Below, in pieces: positions 56,096 to 64,000 of a stretch of DNA of 64,000 bases. Source of the stretch: Elmis aenea (lineage: Eukaryota > Arthropoda > Insecta > Coleoptera > Elmidae); NCBI GenBank assembly GCA_947652605.1, contig OX393583.1, forward strand, positions 13,991,222-14,055,221, in the 5' to 3' direction. The position numbers and the translations under genes were made by a program. The notes beneath the pieces are model-generated. The model saw only the letters and a list, made by a program, of their open reading frames with translations, was not told the origin of the DNA and ran no database searches. Each line of letters begins with the position of its first letter. Within the stretch, counting starts at the first letter, position 1.

Positions 56096-57415
56096 CTTTA
56101 ACGCGATTGAAAGTTTGAAACGACTGTTTTTTAATCCTTTCATTCAGGAAAAATTAAAAAAAGATCTTTGTTCTTTTTAAATGAAATGAGTTATGCCAAC
56201 ATGTGCCGATAAATTTTTTAACTGTGTTGTTTCTATAACAAAACAGATTTGATTTGAAGATGGGAGGCTATAGACATGATAGCCCCCCCCTAGCAAGTAA
56301 TATACCCGGCTAAATACGTTGTGCTGGCCATGTGCTGATATGATTTTCGCTTGTCCTGTTTTACTTATGTTACAACATTTATTTAAAGTTGGGGGGCTGT
56401 AGACATGAAAAACATCTAACACGTAGTTTAAACATTTTTTTAAATACAAATATAATTTGCTAGCCTTGTACTGTAGTTAATTGCAACTAGTTATTACCAA
56501 AATTTTTAGATTTTTTCATTAAATAAACTAAACTGTAAACATAAAAATTCGTTAATTTGTTTTGTTGCAGCTAGGCACAGTGTACTGCGATTAATCAAAG
56601 ATCTTAAACATTTTTATAACATTCTAAATCTTAAGTTTGTGAAACAGTCTTGCAACACAAATATAGGTTATTAGTATTGTTAAATTCGTCAGAAAATACT
56701 CTTTTTAAATAGCCGCATGTACCACTACCATTCCATTTAAAAAAATTAACTTTCTGTCAAAAAACCGATTCAGCAACCTTCAAAGCCGATTAAAGTAACC
56801 TAAATGTCAATTAAAATTTACAAAGACGTTTTTCTGACACTTGTTGACAATAATATTCAATTTACGCAACTAATTTTAAAAAAATGTCGTCCAAAAATTA
56901 TTTGAAATTATAAAAATTAACCAAAATAGTGCAGTTGTACTCAAAATTGCTTCCTTTTTCCAAAAATGTAATTTAACACAACAAAGTTAGGGTCATTTCC
57001 GGTAAAACCGGAAGTGATATAATAGTGTATATTTATGTTTAAATAATAAGGTTTTTCACACATATCACAACATGTCTAAAATTTCATTTAATTAAATACA
57101 AAACTAAAGAAAAAAATGGTGTGTACCAGAACTCAGTTACACCTGGTATGTTTTACAATATAAAAAGTGTCATATTTAATTTATATTCAACAAAAAAAGG
57201 AAAATTCAAAAATATATAGTTTTATACAGGTTGCCCCAAATAACATTTCCAGCATATTAAATTTTTTGTTATTTGTAAATGTAGCCATAATTATAACAAT
57301 GATTGCTAAAAAGACTATCGAATTACACAACAGTACTATAAAATTCTAATAAATTGATGCTGCCATTTGACAGTTAGTTAGCTGTTTTTTGTTTTTATAT
57401 AGTTTGACTCATTTC
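56096..57415. other. Intron sequence, nothing recognised
   Basis: Within the carboxypeptidase intron. No coding sequence; GGCTATAGACATGAT and GGCTGTAGACATGAAA recur near 56265 and 56395 but with no clear element around them. Confidence 0.45.
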
Positions 57416-58674
57416 AAAGCGGATAAAAAGTTTATTTATGGTCCGATTTTCATGTTTTTTTTTTTTAAACGTTAAAGCTTGGCACCCTATTTAAAAATTT
57501 AGTTTACACCCGTTAAGTCTACTATGATTTTTTTTTCGATGTCAAAATTGGCAAAATTTGTTTAGTGATTTTTTTATTTAAACTCTGACTACACCACTGG
57601 ATTCAGGATGCCCTCAAATGGGTGTGTACCAAATTTCATGAAAAATTATTTAATATTAAGAGATTAAATATGAATTCAATATTTGTGATTAAATTAATAT
57701 CGATGTTGAAAACGCAGTGTACTATGCTTTGTAAAAAACAAAAGTTAGCGAAAAAAAATTTATTTGACGTAAGATCTTTTAACCCCTTACTGCATGACTT
57801 TTTAAATTTTCAAATAATTTTTTTTGAATGTGTACAATATACTACAGAATGCTAAAAAAATGTTAAAAAAATTTTATTTTTATTTTAAGACGAAATTTTT
57901 TACCTTTTCTGTTTTTTTTTCTAATATGTAATACCATGCATATATACTACATACATAATTTTTATTCATAAAAATTAAATGATTTGGCACAAAGGATTTA
58001 GACGTTATTATAGTAAAAAAAAATTACACGTCGAATTTATAATGTAAATAAATAAAATGCAATAACATAAATTTACCCAATTTGCATAAATGGCGGTAGT
58101 AGGCGGGAAATGTTAAGCTCTTTGACGTTTTTTAATGTATATTTTCTGTACTTCAACATAGATGGCGCAATTTTTCAAATATTACGCGTGAAACTGTATA
58201 TTATTAGTATAGTACACTGTAGAAGGCGCTACTATATGAGAACTATGACTAATATCGCTTTATATGGTACGTATCATATCTGATACAATATGCGGTAAGG
58301 GGTTAAATAAGCAACAATTTATTCGTATCAGTATTAAAATCGCAACTTTTATTGAATGTTCGATTGGTGAACAACTAAATGTTCAAGAAAAGATACAAAA
58401 ATACAAAGAAAAAATAATAAATATTTTTTCTTGAAATTTGGTACACACCCATTTGAGGGCATCCTGAATCCAGTGGTGTAGTCAGATTTTAAATTAAAAA
58501 ATTGCTAAAGCAATTTTTCCAATTTTGTCATTGAAAAAAAACATACTAGGCTTTGAGAGTGTAAACTAAATTTTTAAATAGGGTGCCAAAGTACAGTTTT
58601 TGATGCTTTTTTCGTTAAAAACAAAAATCATGAAAATCGGACCATAAATAAACTTTTTATAGGGGTGATCCGCT
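57416..58674. mobile_element. 1.26-kb inverted-repeat element in the carboxypeptidase intron
   Basis: About 240-nt arms (GGATAAAAAGTTTATTTATG inward from the left) mirror each other. The centre contains a TTAA-flanked MITE (57783-58302). Termini lack the CAGGGTG signature. Confidence 0.7.
57783..58302. mobile_element. piggyBac-like MITE (CCCCTTACTGCAT ends)
   Basis: CCCCTTACTGCATGAC at the left, TATGCGGTAAGGGG at the right, TTAA on both sides. 520 bp, no coding content. Confidence 0.75.
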
Positions 58675-59460
58675 TAGATACACTGAAGATAGCTTGAAAA
58701 GTGATTGGTAAAATAAGATATTTCTTGATTTTCCTGAAGTATTTATAAAACTAGAAATTAGATATTAGAAAGTGGAAAAAAGCACATTTAATTACAAACT
58801 TGTAGCTGTATGTATAAGGAACTGTTATCAGTAGATGTCGCTGCCAAAAAAAATTAATTATTTAGTTATAATTTCGTAATATTAATGGGTAGAATTTTGC
58901 GAAAATTAATTGGACCGTGAAAAGTTAAGTTTTTTTCTATCACCTACTAGCGGGGCGCTATGAAAGCCTGACGCACTAATGCAGGACCCTGTGTATTTTT
59001 AAAAACCTAAAAAGATTCTCTTTCATAAAAAGTCATTGCCTACTACACTTTCCATCAAAAAAAATGTTTCCTTCAAATCTCAAAAGTTGTAAAAGAAATG
59101 TTATTATTACTTTATTGATTTTAACATCCAACAAAGAAACAAAAAAATTGACAATCGCCTAAAATACAAGAGGTTTTTAAAAACAAGTGCTATCATTTGA
59201 TTGTTCGTATTCCATAACAGTTCTCTAACATTATCCCATAAAAACAGAAGATATTTAAAAAAAATACAATTTTTAAGCAAACCTGAAATTATTTTAATTC
59301 TTGAATGTGTGGCTATTTATACATACAGTATGTATGAATAATTGACTATTTATACATACTTTTTTAAAAAAATAATTGAGATAAACCAATGAAACTAAGA
59401 AATAGTTAAAAAAAAACATACTCTTATCTAACCTTTAACCCGATTTAAAAAATATATATA

Positions 59461-60366
59461 CAGGGTGTTTGAAATTCGAGTTTAAGCATGAGGATCTCGC
59501 TTATTATAATTGCTAGAGTATAGGTTTCAATATGGCAAAGTTGCTAAATTTGGTGCTCATTAATAATCCAAAGAGAAATTGGAAATATCTCAAACGGTAT
59601 CCGAGAAAATTATGAAAAACTGGAAAATACGATTTTTGAAAATCGTCTATAACTCCTTTGGAGTATGAAATATTTCATATGTGTAAAAACATTGCCGAAG
59701 CAACTTTTTAAGCCGAATCAAATGGTGGTCACAAATTTTTCCTAGATCGATTCGTTTTTGTTTTATGACAACCAACTTTGTTTTTTCTTATGGGCGCGAG
59801 TTTTGCTATTTACATAATCAAATAGCATTTATTTTTCTAAATCCATTGATGTATCACACAAGTTATTTTACTTTTTCTTTCATTGTCAAATTTCAAAAAA
59901 TACGTTTTAAACAATAACCATTATAAATCAGGTTGGCCGGTCATTGTAGTTTATGTTGTTTCCATGACAACCGATCAACAAACTAAAAGTTTTGAAGGCC
60001 TGTTAGTCGTAAAAATGAACTTTAATAACGAAGAAAAACGCGATATGCTGCCCATAAGAAAAAACAAAGTTGGCTGTCTAAAACAAAAACGAATCGACCT
60101 AGGAAAAATTTGTGACTACCATCCAATTCGGCTTAAATTTTTTACACATTTAAAATATTTCAAACTCCAAAGGAGTTATAAACGATTTTCAAAAATGGAC
60201 TTTCCAGTTTTTCCCAATTTTCTCGGATACCGTTTGAGATATTTCCAATTTCTCTTTGGATTATCAATAAGCATCGAATTTAGCAACTTTGCCAAATTTG
60301 AACCTATACTCTAGCTATTATAATAAGCGAGATCCCCAACCTTAAACTCGAATTTCAAACACCCTG
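59461..60366. mobile_element. 906-bp palindromic CAGGGTGTTTGAAA element
   Basis: Second copy of the 33934-34857 family, TA flanks. Its centre keeps the plus-strand frame VVYVVSMTTDQQ and MNFNNEEKRDML (about 59950-60060). The 143-codon frame at 59883-60314 is this remnant plus arm sequence, not a host gene. Confidence 0.85.
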
Positions 60367-60544
60367 TATAAATAAAAAGTTGGGCCTTAGAAATAAGTTT
60401 ATTGTGTGTATAAATAGCCAATTATTCATACATACTGTATGTATAAATAGTCACATCCTTAATTTTTACCTACTTAACCGACATTGTTGTTTTTACAATT
60501 TCCGAGATCTCAATGGAGAAAAATTGTAATGTATAACAACCTAC

Positions 60545-60820
60545 CTGCAAATATCACAAATACTAGTCTTGGAAGCCCCATCACAGTCTCGTCTTTTGTA
60601 AGAGTAATCATAACAAACTGCGGACGTTTCGTTGTATCCGATACTTGAATATACTTGACATTATCGGAAAATCCTCGGGCATTTACTTTTATTGTGTATC
60701 TACCAGGCTTAAGCAATGCCAAATATTTGCCTTCGCCATCTGAAAATGTTGTCAAGTTGTTTTCTGCAATGTACACTTTTGCATTTGGTATTGGACGATT
60801 CAAACCATCTCTTATGTAGC
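60545..60820 (-). CDS. svr: Carboxypeptidase D/silver-like, transthyretin-like domain exon
   Basis: Minus strand: acceptor TTTTTGTTAG|GC, donor TTTGCAG|GTAGGT, 276 nt. It encodes YIRDGLNRPIPNAKVYI, DGEGKYLALLKPGRYTIKV and RGFSDNVKYIQV, the beta-sandwich (transthyretin-like) domain that follows each catalytic domain in metallocarboxypeptidases of the N/E/D group. It then enters the membrane helix GLPRLVFVIFAG that continues in the next exon. Carboxypeptidase D trims C-terminal Lys/Arg from processed peptides in the secretory pathway. The catalytic exons lie beyond 64000. This gene is convergent with the rhomboid genes. Confidence 0.88.
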
Positions 60821-61019
60821 CTAACAAAAAAAAAAGAAGTAAATATATACGTTAAAAACAAAACACTAGCAAGCTTTGTAAAATGAATGCTAAATACAAA
60901 ATATTTATTATTCAAAACTTAAAATTCAGATTATTTTATTCATTGTCAAATTGATCAATCCGAACAAGCTATTAGACCAACTAACATGAAATTATATCAG
61001 TAATTTTTCGATAATTTTA

Positions 61020-61457
61020 CTTGTTGATAAGTTGCTATGGAAGTGAAACGTGGACAATCACAATTAAAATAGTAGCCGAGTGAATGCAGCAGAAATGCGA
61101 TTTCTAAGAAAAACCCAAGGAAAAACCAAAAAAGATAGAATCAGAAACAAAACATATAGGGAACAATTGAAGATAAAATCAGTTGAAACAAAAATACAAG
61201 AAAGGCAGCTGGGATGATTGGCTCACATTTATGGGATGAAAGAAGAAAGGTTAACCAGAAAAGCCCATGAAGCAAGATCACAGGGAAAAAACAAAAGAGG
61301 TAGACCGAGAAAAACCTGGCACGACAAAGTTAAAAGAGCAGCAACAGATAGAAACATCAAATGGAAAAACATAAAAAAGTTAGGACAAGACAAAAAATAT
61401 GGAAAAAAGTCAGCACAACACAACTCAACAATCTTAGCACAAGGACTCATGACTAAA
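61020..61457 (+). pseudogene. 3' part of a non-LTR retrotransposon ORF
   Basis: With scattered stops the frame reads AAEMRFLRKTQGKTKKDRI, AHIYGMKEERLTRKAHEA, KNKRGRPRKTWHDKVKRAA, the C-terminal cysteine-poor tail of RTE-like LINE polyproteins. Ends at 61457-61460 (TAA). Confidence 0.75.
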
Positions 61458-61506
61458 TAAATAAAAATAATAAGCTACATGTTGTATCAGAATGGTTAAA
61501 AAATTA

Positions 61507-61764
61507 ACAAATTAAAATTAAATACAGACAAAACCAAATTTATGATCATAGGAAACAGGCCAATACCAAATGATGTAAGCATTAAAGTTAAAATAGATGA
61601 TGAAGAACTTGAATGTGTTTCGCAAATTAAATATCTTGGTGTTGTGATAGACAATAAACTTAAATTTAACAACAATGTGGATTACATTGTGAAAAAAGTT
61701 GTAAAAAAAAAGTCTTCTGGGTAGATTAACAAACAAACTTAGCCTTTCCTCAAAAATTACAGTA
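61507..61764 (+). pseudogene. Jockey-like reverse transcriptase, 5' part of a split fragment
   Basis: NTDKTKFMIIG, then IKYLGVVIDNKLKF and, after a one-base shift near 61710, LGRLTNKLSLSSKITVY. The frame is interrupted at a TA by the palindrome 61767-63325 and resumes at 63326. Confidence 0.8.
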
Positions 61765-61766
61765 TA

Positions 61767-63325
61767 CAGGGTGCCCATTTTTCTAACCTGTTGTATGGGT
61801 AACTCCGTTAATATTAGAGATACAGACACATTTAAATTAGCAAATTTGTGCAGAATTTAAAGAGAAATCTGATGCCGTTTTCAAATTTGACCTACGTCAT
61901 CAACTTTTTGAAATATTTTGAAAAAACTAAAAAAGGTCGATTTTTTCAAACTTGAATAATTCCGTAATCATATGAGTTAGAATAAAAATAAAAATTGACT
62001 TTTATAGATATTTTTACGTAGATTTTAAATATGTTAACGAAATTTTCATAGCACTCTCGATTTCCGAGTTATAGCACAAACTTGCATTTTTTTAAATGGA
62101 AGTCATAGTTGGCTGTGGTCTTATTAAAAAGGTTATTTTTTTCTCGTTTCAATGATATGAGGTTTGTTATGCTTTACTCTTGTAGTTTTTCTTTAAATAA
62201 GCAAAACTCATTTCACATGTTCACAGCCTACTAATAGATGGGAGTTATCCCGTGTTGATGTTCTTTTTTTTCGATGTGACATTCAAGAGTTGTCTCTTAT
62301 TGTTAGTGTAGCAGTTATTAGCCAGTTACAAATTTTAAAAACAAAACCTCAGAGTTTGTCAAATATAATTTATTGTTTGTTTTACGTATAAATCTCTTTT
62401 TCGTGTTGGTCAAAATATTTGATTGAGTTTATTGTAAATTTCAAAAACAGTGTGTTCTAATGAAGAAAAAAACCACATGCTTTTCTATTACTACGCTTGT
62501 AATAGAAATAGTAGAAATTCAAGTGAAATGTATTTGCAAAGATTTATGGAAAAGAGCCAACCAAAAAAGAAATTATTTTCGTTATTAGAAACCAATTTAA
62601 AAAAATACGGGTATACCAAAAAGCCTGATAATATTTCTTCATTAAAAAGCACTGTTTTTGAAATTTATAATAAACAAAAATGTTGATCAACACGAGAGAG
62701 AGACATAGTATAACAAACAATAAATTTTATTTGACAAACTCTGAGGTTTTGTTTTTAAAATTTGTAACTGGCTAATAACTGCTACACTAACATTAGAGAC
62801 ATCTCTCAAATGCCACATCAAAAAAAAAGAACATCAACACGGGATAACTCCCATCTATTAGTAGGCTGTGAACATGTGAAATGATTTTTGCTTATTTAAA
62901 GAAAAACTACAAGAGTAAAGCATAACAAACCTTATATCATTGAAACGAGAAAAAAATAACCTTTTTAATAAGACCACAGCCAACTATGACTTCCATTTAA
63001 AAAAATGCAAGTTTATGCTATAACTCGGAAATCGAGAGTGCTATGAAAATTTCGTTAACATATTTAAAATCTACGTAAAAAGATCTATAACAGTCAATTT
63101 TTATTTTTGTTCTAACTTATATGGTTACGGAATTGTTCAAGTTTGAAAAAATCAACCATTTTCAGTTTTTTCAAAATATTTCAAAAAGTTGATGACGTAG
63201 GTCAAATTTGAAAATGGCATCAGATTTCCCTTAAAATTCTGCACAAATTTGCTAATTTAAACGTTTCTGTATCTCTAATATTAACGGAGTTACCCATACA
63301 ACAGGTTAGAAAAATGGACACCCTG
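61767..63325. mobile_element. 1.56-kb palindromic CAGGGTGCCC element with DUF4817 remnant
   Basis: Arms of about 617 nt mirror each other (CAGGGTGCCCATTTTTCTAA inward), with TA on both sides. The 320-bp spacer encodes a DUF4817-like N-terminus (62450-62686). Family member at 39734-40844. Confidence 0.88.
62450..62686 (+). pseudogene. DUF4817-like N-terminus of a Tc1/mariner transposase
   Basis: CSNEEKNHMLFYYYACNRNS, EMYLQRFMEKSQPKKKLFS and LLETNLKKYG follow the DUF4817 helix-turn-helix pattern (NxEK..ML..YGECNRNS..A..YLQRYPEK.QPKKKLFSRLE). The catalytic domain is missing. The longest DUF4817 remnant in the window. Confidence 0.75.
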
Positions 63326-63807
63326 TATAGGTTACTAATCGCTGCACACTTCGATTACTGTGTGAGTATTTTGTTCTTGTGCAACGAAGGCGACATATAT
63401 AAACTGCAGAAACAACAAAACAGAGGAATGCGTGATATTTTAAAATGCTCAATATACACTAAAATTAGCGAAATGTTAAATACTTTAAAGTGGTTAAGTT
63501 TATGTAAAAAAATTACATTTAATTGCCTTCTTTTAATACATAAGGCAATAAATAATTTTTTACCACGTTACATGACTAAAAATTCAATACAAAACTGTAA
63601 CATTCACGAACACCTAACTAGGAACAAAAACGACTTTAGGCTACCGAAATTAACGAAAACAAATATTCAGAACGCATTGTACTACAAAGGGCTCAAGATT
63701 TTAAATGAATTAACTGTGGAAATTAAACAAACGTCAATATCAAATTTCAAAAAATCATGTGTAGAATATGTGAAAAATAATGTTACAAGAGAATATGTAC
63801 AAATAAA
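63326..63807 (+). pseudogene. Jockey-like reverse transcriptase, 3' part of the split fragment
   Basis: RLLIAAHFDYCVSILF, LQKQQNRGMRDILKC, MLNTLKWLSLCKKITFN and FLPRYMTKNS are the thumb/C-terminal motifs of insect Jockey-type elements. The frame is open from the palindrome border to 63807, where a second CAGGGTG element interrupts it. Confidence 0.82.
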
Positions 63808-63809
63808 TA

Positions 63810-64000
63810 CAGGGTGTCCCAGTTATCTTGAACATAATGGGGATCTCGTAAACGGTAAGTGATACAGAGTTGGTTAAATGGGTCAGAATGATCTATGACT
63901 TAAGAGCAACTATTCTATGAAAAAATCTTGAAAAAAAATTACAGTTTTTGCGCTATTCGTAAAAAACAAAAAAATTACGTTTTCGATTTTTGCTTGTAAC
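63810..64000. mobile_element. Start of a CAGGGTGTCCCAGTTATC element, cut by the window end
   Basis: CAGGGTGTCCCAGTTATCTT after TA. The same terminal sequence occurs as a relic at about 55375-55460. The right part is outside the window. Confidence 0.75.

Noticed and set aside
59883..60314. 143-codon frame as a host gene
   Set aside because: It lies entirely inside a TA-flanked palindrome and its middle matches the transposase remnant at 34231-34485; the rest is arm sequence.
1..64000. tRNA, rRNA or other structured host RNA genes
   Set aside because: I looked for tRNA-like A and B boxes and rRNA blocks on both strands and saw none convincing.

Overview
The window reads as an AT-rich, intron-containing, transposon-dense insect nuclear genome. 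A beetle is my best guess, from the many TACAGGGTG-type Tc1/mariner relatives with a DUF4817-like N-terminus, but the order is not proven by anything I can see. There are no tRNA, rRNA, CRISPR or bacterial-style genes.

Three host genes are visible. (1) The last two coding exons (1902-2115 and 4822-5142, + strand) of a rhomboid-family intramembrane serine protease; its 5' exons lie upstream of the window. (2) A second, tandem rhomboid gene of the EF-hand (Drosophila rhomboid-4 / vertebrate RHBDL3) type on the + strand. Its exons fit together by splice phase into about 367 residues: exon 1 (27354-27461), EF-hand exon (37735-37946), then 42603-42860, 42986-43199 and 46744-47055. (3) The last three coding exons of a carboxypeptidase D/silver-type gene on the - strand (60820-60545, 52864-52700, 52647-52517), convergent with the rhomboid gene and running out of the window at the right.

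Bases 11708-25326 and 25877-38764 are two copies of the same roughly 13 kb region. They include exon 1 and the EF-hand exon of gene 2 and are about 98% alike by eye. The copies meet exactly at a 200-N gap (25677-25876), and they differ by clean presence/absence of individual transposons. The simplest reading is that the end of one contig and the start of the next are two haplotypes of one locus placed side by side, so the duplicated exons are probably allelic rather than paralogous.

Almost everything else is mobile DNA, often nested two or three deep: hAT elements (8-bp target duplications), PIF/Harbinger elements (3-bp), piggyBac-like elements (TTAA), Tc1/mariner relatives (TA), non-LTR retrotransposon fragments of at least two clades, a probable solo LTR with a tandem-repeat leader, and 140-bp foldback MITEs. 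The dominant theme is a set of large palindromic elements (0.3-2.1 kb) with CAGGGTG termini flanked by TA. Several keep remnants of a DUF4817-type transposase in their centre. The two haplotype copies act as a natural before/after experiment: they give exact empty sites for several of these insertions and show that the palindromic elements moved recently.
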